Positions 1 through 5,970 are shown, numbered from the stretch's first letter. The stretch is 9,584 nt of DNA from an uncultured Oscillibacter sp. (GCA_910585385.1 CAJUDV010000056.1:1-9584); one strand, 5' to 3'. The notes: a model not told the origin generated them from the letters alone. Numbers and translations are program-made.

Positions 1-576
1 GTCCCGCCCGGTCATATAGTTGCTGAGAAGGCACCGGCCGGAGTAGCTGACGCACATGGCCCCGTGGACAAAGGCCTCCAGCTCCAGCGGCTGCGGCGTC
101 TTGTCCCGGATGGTCCGAATCTCCTCCAGACTCAGCTCCCGGGCCAGAATGACCCGGGAAGCCCCCAGATCGTACCAGGCCCGGGCGGTCTCGTAGTTGC
201 AGACGCTGGCCTGGGTGGAGACGTGCCGCTGGCACCGGGGGGCGTACCGCCCCGCCAGGGTAAACGTCCCCAAATCCGCCGCAATCAGGGCGTCCACCCC
301 GGCGTCGTTCAGCCGCTCCAGGTGCTCCGGCAGACGGGCGATCTCCTCATTCCGGGGCATAGTGTTGACGGTGCAGTGGACCCGGACGCCTTGTTCATGG
401 GCATAGGCCACCGCCTGGGGCAGTTCCTCCGGGGTAAAATTCCCGGCGAAAGCCCGCATCCCAAAGTCCGTGCCCGCCAGGTACACGGCGTCCGCGCCGT
501 AGAGGACAGCCATCTTCAGCCGCTCCATATCCCCCGCGGGAGCCAGCAGCTCCGGCTTTCTCCCTTTATCCGCCAT
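1..576 (-). CDS. trhP: U32-family tRNA hydroxylation protein, TrhP/YegQ-like (C-terminus outside window)
   Basis: The first 192 residues are present and the frame runs off the window edge. The N-terminus carries PELLAPAGD and YGADAVYLAG, typical of U32 proteins. Residues 167-185 match the U32 family signature, with EAFVHGAMC and SGRCLLS; C175 and C182 are the first two of the cysteines thought to hold an iron-sulfur cluster. From memory, the stretch ILARELSLEEI to SGRCLL closely resembles E. coli YegQ (TrhP), which with prephenate makes 5-hydroxyuridine at tRNA wobble position 34; despite the name, peptidase activity is doubtful for this branch. The ATG (576-574) lies 11 bases inside the end of mltG, so translation is probably coupled. 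In Bacillus subtilis the corresponding genes (yrrN/yrrO) also sit downstream of the mltG homologue yrrL. The family call is firm; the TrhP subfamily is likely but rests on a partial protein. Confidence 0.88.
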   Translation of the reverse strand, partial: MADKGRKPELLAPAGDMERLKMAVLYGADAVYLAGTDFGMRAFAGNFTPEELPQAVAYAHEQGVRVHCTVNTMPRNEEIARLPEHLERLNDAGVDALIAADLGTFTLAGRYAPRCQRHVSTQASVCNYETARAWYDLGASRVILARELSLEEIRTIRDKTPQPLELEAFVHGAMCVSYSGRCLLSNYMTGRD

Positions 577-1735
577 ACTGATCGCTGTTAACAAAGTTCA
601 GGAAACTGTTGTAATCGGTGAAGTAGTGGTGCTTGTGGTCTACCCCCAGCGCGTAATAATAGTAGTCGCTGGAGGTGGGGTACAGCGCCGCGTTAATAGC
701 GGTCATACCGGGATTCGCGATAGGCGTGGGCGGCAGACCGGCGTACTTGCGCAGATTGTAGGGGCTGTCCGTCTCCAAATCGGCGCTGGTGATGGCCCCC
801 TCGTGGTCCGGCAGGGCGTACAGCAGCGCGGCGTCAATCTGGAGCATCCCATAGGTGCCCCGCTTGTCACCGGGGCCGTTGAGGCGGTTGTAGATGACGG
901 AGGCGATCATCGCCTGATCGGTGCCGTCGGTCTCCTTCTCGATCAGGGAGGCGATGGTGACGATCTCCTTCATACTCCGCCCGGAGGACTCCAGCTCCTC
1001 CTGAACGTCCTCGCCCATCATCTTCTGCTCAAAATTCCTGATAAGCCGCTCCAGAGCGCCCTTGGGGTTATGGTTGACGTAGAACTGATAGGTGTCCGGG
1101 AAGAGGTAGCCCTCCAGCCGGCTGATGTCCTCGGATTCGTTGTCAATGAACTCATAGCTGAACTCCGCCGTCTTGGCGGCCTCCAGCAGATTTTCCTCCG
1201 TGTTGACACCCTTCTCCGCCAGCAGGCGGATGGTCTGGGCAACGGTATAGCCCTCGGGAATCGTGACATCCACCACCTCCGCGCTCATGCTGCCGGAGGA
1301 GCTGCGCATCCCGGAAATCAAGGCGTGGTAATCCATGTCGTTGTTCAGCTTATAGGTGCCAATGCCGATCTTATCCTCGGCCTTCGTGACTTTGGCGAAG
1401 AGCTTGAAAAACCACTTATAGCGAATCAGCTCCGCCTCCTGGAGCTTGTCCGCCACAGTATCCAGCGTGTCCTCAGCGGAAACCTCCACCGTCACATCCA
1501 TCTTCGTCCCCCGGTTGAAGGCGCACAGGTCCGACGCCAGCAGCCAGCCTACACCCGCCATAGTGGCCGAGGCGGCCACCACAATCAGCACATAGAGAAT
1601 GAGCGCCAGCAGCGGGTTGATGCGCCGCCGCCTCTTCCGGCGGACGCTTTTGTTCTGTTGGGGGCGGTCCGTCTGACCGCGGCGTACCTGCTCGGCATCC
1701 CAGCTGGCGGTATCCCCATTTTTGAAATCTGCCAT
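566..1735 (-). CDS. mltG: Endolytic murein transglycosylase MltG (YceG-like)
   Basis: A 389-residue protein that cleaves nascent glycan strands at the outer face of the membrane and so limits peptidoglycan strand length. Residues 1-40 are cytoplasmic and very basic (RRKRRRR at about 33-38). One membrane segment spans about 41-68. A LysM-like region follows, then the YceG domain: VTIPEGYT (157-164), EGYLFPDTY (208-216), the active-site segment IASLIEKET with E266 as the predicted catalytic glutamate, MLQID (297-301), and SPYNLRKYAGLPPTPIANPG (324-343). The C-terminal HHYFTDYNSFLNFV is also typical. The start at 1735 is preferred over an in-frame ATG at 1786 because GGAGG (1741-1745) sits 5 bases before it. 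A GC-rich hairpin (1755-1760 with 1766-1771) lies just upstream of the ribosome site. No convincing sigma-A promoter was found in 1736-1869. It overlaps trhP downstream by 11 bases. Confidence 0.95.
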   Translation of the reverse strand: MADFKNGDTASWDAEQVRRGQTDRPQQNKSVRRKRRRRINPLLALILYVLIVVAASATMAGVGWLLASDLCAFNRGTKMDVTVEVSAEDTLDTVADKLQEAELIRYKWFFKLFAKVTKAEDKIGIGTYKLNNDMDYHALISGMRSSSGSMSAEVVDVTIPEGYTVAQTIRLLAEKGVNTEENLLEAAKTAEFSYEFIDNESEDISRLEGYLFPDTYQFYVNHNPKGALERLIRNFEQKMMGEDVQEELESSGRSMKEIVTIASLIEKETDGTDQAMIASVIYNRLNGPGDKRGTYGMLQIDAALLYALPDHEGAITSADLETDSPYNLRKYAGLPPTPIANPGMTAINAALYPTSSDYYYYALGVDHKHHYFTDYNSFLNFVNSDQYGG

Positions 1736-1831
1736 TGAAACCTCCATACCCGGCGCCCGGCACAGCCGGGCCCGTCCGCTTTTCAAGCTAAATTATTTTT
1801 GAATGGCCAGGCTCCGGCCGGAGACCCGGCG

Positions 1832-1840
1832 CATAGAATA
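1832..1840 (+). promoter_or_regulatory. Possible -10 element for the Cys-rich peptide gene
   Basis: CATAGAATA stands 29 bases before the ATG of the Cys-rich peptide. Read as sigma-A, TAGAAT matches the -10 consensus at five of six positions, but no -35 hexamer lies 16-18 bases upstream. Read as a sporulation promoter, it fits the Bacillus sigma-K -10 pattern CATANNNTA and nearly fits the sigma-E pattern, but the matching -35 elements are also missing. The assignment is tentative. Confidence 0.3.
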
Positions 1841-1869
1841 TCCCAAAGTCTTTAAGAGAGGTGTTTGAA

Positions 1870-2115
1870 ATGTGCTTTAACAACGGAAACAACAACTCCT
1901 GCCTGTGGATCATCATCATCCTGGTGCTGTGCTGCTGCTGCGGCAGCGGTTCTTGGGGCAACTCCTGGGGCGGTGGAAACTGGGGCGGCTCCTGCGGCGG
2001 CGGGAATTGGGGCGGTTCCTGCGGCGGCTGCAACTGCGGCTGCGGCTGTAACTGCGGGTGCAACTGCAATTGCAACTGCGGCTGCAACAACAACTGCAAC
2101 GACGCCTGCTGCTGA
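1870..2115 (+). CDS. Small Cys/Gly/Asn-rich protein with hydrophobic N-terminal segment
   Basis: 81 residues: 21 Cys, 20 Gly and 17 Asn. The order is a polar N-terminus (1-11), a hydrophobic run LWIIIILVL (12-20), CCCC (21-24), a Gly/Trp/Ser region with two GGGNWGGSC repeats (34-42 and 43-51), then a tail in which every second residue from 54 to 72 is Cys alternating with Asn or Gly. The two 27-base repeat copies differ at four bases, all synonymous third positions, which argues for selection on the protein. The ATG has GAGAGGTG (1856-1863) upstream, and a rho-independent terminator follows the stop, so this looks like a real monocistronic gene. I recall similar short clostridial proteins annotated as 'chorion class high-cysteine' proteins, but their function is unknown to me. 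It could be a membrane-anchored or surface (possibly spore) peptide, a metal binder or a disulfide-crosslinked structural protein; none of these is shown. It diverges from mltG and converges on tagA. Confidence 0.78.
   Translation: MCFNNGNNNSCLWIIIILVLCCCCGSGSWGNSWGGGNWGGSCGGGNWGGSCGGCNCGCGCNCGCNCNCNCGCNNNCNDACC
1969..2022 (+). repeat. Two tandem 27-base units inside the Cys-rich gene
   Basis: The units are 1969-1995 and 1996-2022, each coding GGGNWGGSC. They agree at 23 of 27 bases, and the four differences (GGT/GGC, GGA/GGG, AAC/AAT, GGC/GGT) are all silent. Two-residue Asn-Cys/Gly-Cys units continue downstream to about 2085. Confidence 0.85.
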
Positions 2116-2124
2116 CAACCGGGG

Positions 2125-2150
2125 AACGGGGCGCAAAAGCGCCCTGTTTT
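2125..2150 (+). terminator. Rho-independent terminator of the Cys-rich peptide gene
   Basis: The stem gggcgc (2129-2134) pairs with gcgccc (2139-2144) around an AAAA loop, extends by further pairs including one G-U, and ends in TTTT (2147-2150). It begins 9 bases after the stop codon. On the minus strand no T-run follows the hairpin, so it serves the plus strand rather than tagA. Confidence 0.8.
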
Positions 2151-2176
2151 CCACCCCCCTGGCCGGGACAGGCCGT

Positions 2177-2896
2177 CTACTTTTTCCGCCTCTCCCGCTT
2201 CACATGGATCAAAAACAGCGGCAGCCTCATCATGCGGCCCAACCGCCGGGGATCGCCGCACAGGCGGTAGAACCACTCAAGACCGTGTTCACACCAAAAC
2301 TTCGGGGCCCGCTTCACCGTACCGGCAAATACGTCCATACTCCCGCCAAGGCCGCAGAGGAGTCTCGCGCCGGTGTCCGGGCCGTTTTTCGCCATCCAGA
2401 GCTCCTGCTTCGGCGCGCCCAGACACACAAATACCGTATCGGCGCCGCTGCGCCGAATATCCTCCACAATGGGCGCGTCCTCCTGAAAATATCCGTCGTG
2501 AACGCCGGCGATCCGCAGTCCCGGATACTGTTCTCGCAGCCGCTCCGCAGCCGTCTCCGCCACACCGGGCTTGGCCCCCAGCAGGTAGAGGGACATCCCC
2601 TCCCCAGCCATTCTCTCCAGCAGCCGTGCGGCAAATTCAATCCCCGGCACCCGCTCTTTCAGCGGTGTGCCCAGCATGGCCGCGCCCTTGATGATACCAA
2701 TACCGTCCGGCAGCACCAGGGCAGCGCCGTTGACGGCCTCCCGAGCCGCCGGGTTCTCCCGGCAGACCTCCACGATCTCCGGGTTGGGCGTCACCACATA
2801 GTGGGGACCCTCCGCGCGGAGCAGCTCCATGCCCCGCTCCGCCGCCTCTTCCAGCGTCAAATTGTCAAAGCCGACGCCCAGCACGTCAACTCGCAT
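2177..2896 (-). CDS. tagA: WecG/TagA/CpsF-family glycosyltransferase (TagA-like)
   Basis: 239 residues, the usual length for the family. TagA adds N-acetylmannosamine from UDP-ManNAc to undecaprenyl-PP-GlcNAc, the committed step of wall teichoic acid linkage-unit synthesis at the inner membrane face. Visible motifs are VVTPNPEIV (34-42), VLPDGIGII (61-69), GxKPG as GAKPG, and the core FVCLGAPKQELWM followed by GGSMDVFAG. T36 and D64 align, off by one, with the catalytically important T37 and D65 described for Thermoanaerobacter italicus TagA. The basic C-terminus (FLIHVKRERRKK) fits the membrane-binding tail. The start at 2896 is chosen over an ATG at 2911 because GAGGTGA (2901-2907) precedes it closely. 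No other teichoic acid genes are nearby, so the acceptor and polymer cannot be named from context; another ManNAc-type transfer is possible. Confidence 0.88.
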   Translation of the reverse strand: MRVDVLGVGFDNLTLEEAAERGMELLRAEGPHYVVTPNPEIVEVCRENPAAREAVNGAALVLPDGIGIIKGAAMLGTPLKERVPGIEFAARLLERMAGEGMSLYLLGAKPGVAETAAERLREQYPGLRIAGVHDGYFQEDAPIVEDIRRSGADTVFVCLGAPKQELWMAKNGPDTGARLLCGLGGSMDVFAGTVKRAPKFWCEHGLEWFYRLCGDPRRLGRMMRLPLFLIHVKRERRKK

Positions 2897-2931
2897 GGGA
2901 TCACCTCGCATACATACTCATACAGTTTGTA

Positions 2932-2961
2932 AGTATACCATATACTGGTCACAAAAATCAA
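2932..2961 (-). promoter_or_regulatory. Predicted promoter of tagA, with a small palindrome over the -10
   Basis: On the minus strand, TTGATT (2961-2956) and TATACT (2937-2932) are separated by 18 bases, giving a start near 2925 and a leader of about 28 bases. The -35 touches the base of the upstream hairpin at 2961-2984. The -10 forms one arm of a 6-3-6 palindrome, AGTATA/TATACT, at 2932-2946, which could be an operator; no regulator is identified. Confidence 0.45.
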
Positions 2962-2990
2962 GAGGGACGCTGCCGCGTCCCTCTTTTTAT
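2961..2990. terminator. Bidirectional terminator between the EamA gene and tagA
   Basis: A perfect 10-bp stem, agagggacgc (2961-2970) with gcgtccctct (2975-2984), has a 4-base loop. Read on the minus strand it ends the EamA transcript and is followed by TGATTTTT. Read on the plus strand it ends in TTTTT, although no plus-strand gene leads into it. The 77 bases between it and the EamA stop show no gene. Confidence 0.85.
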
Positions 2991-3064
2991 TCCATAATGT
3001 TTTTTTACTCCCAAAGAGCGGAAACATCCGGCCATGATCCACGCGAGCACGGTTTTAAACGCGA

Positions 3065-3976
3065 CTACTTTTTTACGTGGGTTTTCTCCGGCAATTGGGC
3101 CAGCACTACGGCCACCAGCATCAGCACGCAGCCCAAGTACTCCTTCCCGCTCATCTGATTGCCGAAGGCGATGGCCCCGGCGATGGTGGCAAACACCGAC
3201 TCCAGACTCAGCAGCAGCGAGACCACCGTGGGATTAGAGTCCTTCTGGGCCACAATCTGCAGGGTATAGGCCACGCCGCTGGAGAAGATGCCCACGTACA
3301 AGATGGGCCAGGCGCACACGCGGACGGCCTCCCAGGTGGGGGACTCCGACGCCAGCATTCCCACGGCGGAGAGCACCGCCGCCACCAGAAACTGGATGCA
3401 GGACAGCTCCACGCCGTCCACCTTCTGGGTAAAGTGGTCGATCACCAGAATGTGTCCAGCGAAGCAGAAGGCGCACAACAGGATGTAAAAATCTCCTGTG
3501 GCTATGGTAAATTCCTCGGTAATGCACAGGCAGTACAGCCCCGCCACCGCCAGCACGATGCCCAGCCAGATGCTCCTGGGGGCCTTTTTTTTGAGAAACA
3601 GTCCCAAAATGGGCACAATGACAATGTAAAGCGCCGTGATAAAGCCCGCCTTGCCGGGAGTGGTGCTCTCAATCCCCTTCTGCTGGAGGTTGGCGGCCAC
3701 TGTCAGCGCCACGCCGCAGCACACACCGCCTAGCAGCAGGTCCCTTCGGTACGCAGGCGTGGACTTTTCCGCCTCCTCCCCGCCGGCTCTTCGCCGCGCC
3801 AGGCGCAGCCCCGCACACAGCGCCAGCAAAACGAGAAACGCCACCGCCGACCGGGCGGCATTGAAGGTAAAGGGGCCCACATACTCCGCCCCCACGCTTT
3901 GAAACACAAACGCCGTACCCCAGATCAGAGCCGCCAGCACCGGCAGCACGTTCTGCCGAATCCAATTTGTTCCCAT
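3065..3976 (-). CDS. EamA-family (DMT superfamily) transporter
   Basis: 303 residues, the normal length for a ten-helix drug/metabolite transporter made of two EamA halves. The first half starts with VLAALIWGTAFVFQSVGAE (about 12-30) and includes GFITALYIVIVPILGLFL (111-128). The second half includes FSSGVAYTLQIVAQKDSNPT (231-250) and SLLLSLESVFATIAGAIAFG (253-272), typical of this family. Substrates of such proteins (amino acids, nucleosides, small metabolites, drugs) cannot be read from sequence. An upstream in-frame ATG at 4027 would precede the predicted transcription start near 4011, so the ATG at 3976 is used. Its ribosome site is weak: the purine run AGGAAGGAAG lies about 14 bases or more upstream. 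The gene is divergent from the GNAT operon and is transcribed from a promoter facing that operon's promoter. Confidence 0.9.
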   Translation of the reverse strand: MGTNWIRQNVLPVLAALIWGTAFVFQSVGAEYVGPFTFNAARSAVAFLVLLALCAGLRLARRRAGGEEAEKSTPAYRRDLLLGGVCCGVALTVAANLQQKGIESTTPGKAGFITALYIVIVPILGLFLKKKAPRSIWLGIVLAVAGLYCLCITEEFTIATGDFYILLCAFCFAGHILVIDHFTQKVDGVELSCIQFLVAAVLSAVGMLASESPTWEAVRVCAWPILYVGIFSSGVAYTLQIVAQKDSNPTVVSLLLSLESVFATIAGAIAFGNQMSGKEYLGCVLMLVAVVLAQLPEKTHVKK

Positions 3977-3981
3977 ATGTC

Positions 3982-4010
3982 TTGTCCATTCTTCCTTCCT
4001 GTGATATACT
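3982..4010 (+). promoter_or_regulatory. Predicted promoter of the GNAT-HAD-pentapeptide operon
   Basis: TTGTCC (3982-3987) and TATACT (4005-4010) are spaced by exactly 17 bases. The start would be near 4017, giving a leader of about 67 bases. The -35 begins 6 bases from the divergent EamA start codon, and the transcript would run straight through the EamA promoter. Confidence 0.65.
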
Positions 4011-4017
4011 GCCAAAT

Positions 4018-4046
4018 ATATTATCATGAACGCGGGAATTTGGCAA
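4018..4046 (-). promoter_or_regulatory. Predicted promoter of the EamA transporter gene
   Basis: On the minus strand, TTGCCA (4046-4041) and TAATAT (4023-4018) are spaced by 17 bases; GATAAT with 15-base spacing is an alternative -10. The start would be near 4011, about 35 bases before the ATG. It faces the GNAT promoter, and the two -10 elements are 7 bases apart. Confidence 0.55.
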
Positions 4047-4083
4047 CCCTTTCTCTCTGTCTCCCGCTGGGAAGGAGTCCATC

Positions 4084-4686
4084 ATGGAATTCAGAGCCAT
4101 GAGCCAACAGGAGATCCCCGGCTGGTACGACCGGGAGTTCACTAAAACATTTCCTCCCAATGAGCAAAAGCCTCTGCAGTTTATCCTGGAGCTGATTGCG
4201 CAGGGGCAGTACACCCTGATGGGCCTGTATGACGGTCCCTCACTGCTGGGGTACGCCAGTCTCCAGACCCACCCGGACCACCCCGGCTACGTCCTGCTGG
4301 ATTACCTGGGCGTTATCGCCGCCCGGCGAAACGGCGGGCTGGGGGGACACATCCTCTCCCTTCTGGAGGAGCAGTACCGGGGAACGGCCTGCGTCATCGC
4401 CGAGGCGGAGCTTCCTGTCCCCGGCGGAGACCCTGCGGAGAACCGCCTGCGGACCCGGCGCATCGGCTTTTATGAGCGCTGCGGCTGCCGGCGGGTCTAT
4501 GAGATGGGCGCCTGCGGCATCCGCTGTCAGGTCCTGGCCCTGAGGGACCCGGGAGACCCGGGGGACCTGGGGGACCTGGACGCCCTGATGGCAGCCCACC
4601 GGGCCATCTACGGCCCGCACCGGCCGGACATCACCATCCCCCTGGGGCCGGACGAGACCCCCGCCCCCGCCCATTGGGGGAAGTAA
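4084..4686 (+). CDS. GNAT-family N-acetyltransferase
   Basis: 200 residues with a GNAT fold: LLDYLGVIAARRNGGLGGHI (71-90) is the acetyl-CoA binding motif A (R/Q-x-x-G-x-G/A form at RRNGGLGG), and GFYERCGCRRVYEM (128-141) is the usual motif-B tyrosine segment. It should transfer an acetyl group from acetyl-CoA to an amine; the substrate is unknown. After the domain comes an Asp/Pro/Gly repeat (155-166) and a tail rich in Pro and His. AAGGAG (4072-4077) lies 6 bases before the ATG. It is the first gene of an operon: HAD starts 22 bases after its stop. Divergent from the EamA exporter. Confidence 0.87.
   Translation: MEFRAMSQQEIPGWYDREFTKTFPPNEQKPLQFILELIAQGQYTLMGLYDGPSLLGYASLQTHPDHPGYVLLDYLGVIAARRNGGLGGHILSLLEEQYRGTACVIAEAELPVPGGDPAENRLRTRRIGFYERCGCRRVYEMGACGIRCQVLALRDPGDPGDLGDLDALMAAHRAIYGPHRPDITIPLGPDETPAPAHWGK
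4546..4581 (+). repeat. Four tandem 9-base units in the GNAT gene
   Basis: Units at 4546, 4555, 4564 and 4573 follow the pattern GAC-CYG-GGR (the last unit ends GAC) and encode DPG-DPG-DLG-DLD in frame. They lie after the catalytic domain. Such in-frame units can gain or lose copies by slippage without a frameshift. Confidence 0.85.
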
Positions 4687-4708
4687 CATCACTAAAGGAG
4701 GAGCGGCA

Positions 4709-5353
4709 ATGCTTCTTTTTGACATGGACGGCACCCTCATCGACTCCAACCGCGTCTGGAAGGACGTAGACCGGGAGTTCCTGGCCCAGCGGGGCCTGCC
4801 CTACACCCGGGCCTACTACGAGGGCGTGGCCCACACGATCTTTCCTCTGGCCGCCAAGTTCACCAAGGAATTCTGCCGTCTGCCTGAGTCCTGTGAGGAG
4901 ATCATGGCGGAGTGGATGATTCTGGCCAAGGACGCCTACGCCCATGTAACCGTAAAGCCCGGCGTTCGGGCCTATTTGAAGCAGTGCAAGTCAGAGGGTC
5001 GGCGGATGGCGGTGGTGACCTCCAGCGTGCCGGAACACTGTCACACGGCCCTGGAGAAGCTGGACCTCACGAAGTACTTTGAGCGGATCAACTTTGCCCA
5101 AGAGCTGGGAATGGACAAAAAGCTGCCAGACGTGTGGCTGGCGGCGGCAAAGGTCCATGGCGTTCGCCCGGAGGACTGCACCGTGTTTGACGACAGTCTG
5201 ACCGCCTGCAAAGGGGCCCGGGCCGCCAAGATGCGGGTAGTGGGCGTGTACGACAGCTTTTTCAACCACGATGAAAAGGAGATGCGGGGGTTCTGCGACG
5301 TGTATATCAAAAGCTTTGAGGAACTTCTTCTGCCGGAGCGGCGCAAGAGATGA
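4709..5353 (+). CDS. HAD-superfamily hydrolase (phosphatase/phosphoglucomutase-like)
   Basis: 214 residues with all four HAD motifs. Motif I is DMDGT, with nucleophile D5 and general acid/base D7. Motif II is VVTSS, with T104/S105. The motif III lysine is K137 or K138 (DKKLPD). Motif IV is VFDDSLTACKGA, with D161/D162. A helical cap lies between D7 and about residue 80, giving the subfamily I layout of beta-phosphoglucomutase and related sugar-phosphate phosphatases. It probably removes phosphate from a small cytoplasmic metabolite; the substrate is not predictable. AAAGGAGG (4694-4701) sits 7 bases before the ATG. The stop codon overlaps the next gene's start as ATGA, so the two are translationally coupled. 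Confidence 0.92.
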   Translation: MLLFDMDGTLIDSNRVWKDVDREFLAQRGLPYTRAYYEGVAHTIFPLAAKFTKEFCRLPESCEEIMAEWMILAKDAYAHVTVKPGVRAYLKQCKSEGRRMAVVTSSVPEHCHTALEKLDLTKYFERINFAQELGMDKKLPDVWLAAAKVHGVRPEDCTVFDDSLTACKGARAAKMRVVGVYDSFFNHDEKEMRGFCDVYIKSFEELLLPERRKR

Positions 5354-5970
5354 CCGCGGCCGATTCTCTGCGGCAGGCCCTGGAGAAGGCCCGTGAGGGC
5401 GGAGAACTGTTGGAATCCCTGACTTTTGACCACGTGGACGCATCCGCCCTGGACTTCTCTGATCTGACCGGCAGACATCTCGCCTTTCACGCCTGCCGGT
5501 TCGCTGAATGCGACCTCAGCGGCGCGGCATTCTATAACTGTGATTTCACCGCCTGCCGCTTCACACAGTGCCGCTTTCCTGTAAGCTACTGGAAATTCTG
5601 CCGCCTCACCGGATGCAGGAGCGACGGCGGCGACTTCCGCCGAAGCCGGTTCAAGGACTGCTCCCTGGACGGCGGCGTATTCCGCTACGCCAACTTCACC
5701 GGCAGCGTCCTGGACCGCTGTACGCTAAACAAGTGCGATTTCACGGAATCCACCCTGGCCGAGTGCAGAATCTCTAAAACAGCCTTTCAGTCTGTGGACC
5801 TCACCGGCGTGGAACTGTTCCGCACGCCATTCAAGGGCATAGACCTCTCCTCCTGCGTCCTGGACCGGGTCTCCCTGTCGGAGACCTGCGCCGAGCTGAG
5901 AGGCGCGAAAATCCATGCCAGCCAGGCCGCTGTGGTCGCCCGGATTCTTGGGATTATCATCGTTCCATGA
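5350..5970 (+). CDS. Pentapeptide-repeat protein with a cysteine column
   Basis: 206 residues. After an alpha-helical N-terminus (about 1-25) the protein is a continuous pentapeptide array: the central hydrophobic position recurs every five residues from F46 to L176 (27 units), with W81 and S91 the only exceptions to Phe/Leu/Ile. This predicts a right-handed quadrilateral beta-helix. The i-2 position, usually Ala, is Cys in 12 units (49, 54, 64, 69, 74, 84, 89, 104, 124, 129, 139, 169). The end, SQAAVVARILGIIIVP, resembles the C-terminal cap of other stand-alone members. Family members include the gyrase-protecting Qnr and MfpA proteins, but this one is not markedly acidic and no DNA-mimic role can be claimed. 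The ATG overlaps the HAD stop (ATGA). The stop codon lies at the foot of a terminator hairpin. Confidence 0.9.
   Translation: MTAADSLRQALEKAREGGELLESLTFDHVDASALDFSDLTGRHLAFHACRFAECDLSGAAFYNCDFTACRFTQCRFPVSYWKFCRLTGCRSDGGDFRRSRFKDCSLDGGVFRYANFTGSVLDRCTLNKCDFTESTLAECRISKTAFQSVDLTGVELFRTPFKGIDLSSCVLDRVSLSETCAELRGAKIHASQAAVVARILGIIIVP

Noticed and set aside
626..1738. Plus-strand open frame of 370 codons antisense to mltG
   Set aside because: It is a GC-rich shadow of mltG; its translation has no recognisable family and mltG shows full family motifs in the other strand.
1812..1823. 12-bp palindrome CTCCGGCCGGAG upstream of the Cys-rich gene
   Set aside because: A palindrome this short is expected a few times in a GC-rich window of this size, and it is not placed at a promoter element.
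1736..1831. Sigma-A promoter for mltG in the intergenic region
   Set aside because: AT-rich hexamers near 1785-1800 (minus strand) can be read as a -10, but none has a fitting -35 at 16-18 bases; I could not support a call.
1979..2090. CRISPR-like or satellite repeat interpretation of the GC-rich repeats
   Set aside because: The periodicity is in multiples of three, in frame with the Cys-rich protein, with no spacers or uniform repeat length.
1865..2932. Plus-strand open frame of 355 codons running through the Cys-rich gene and antisense to tagA
   Set aside because: Low-complexity Ala/Thr translation, no ribosome site of its own, crosses the terminator at 2125-2150, and tagA is clearly the coding strand.
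2857..3042. 61-codon minus-strand frame between the EamA gene and tagA
   Set aside because: It spans the terminator hairpin and the tagA promoter and overlaps the tagA start; no ribosome site or family resemblance.
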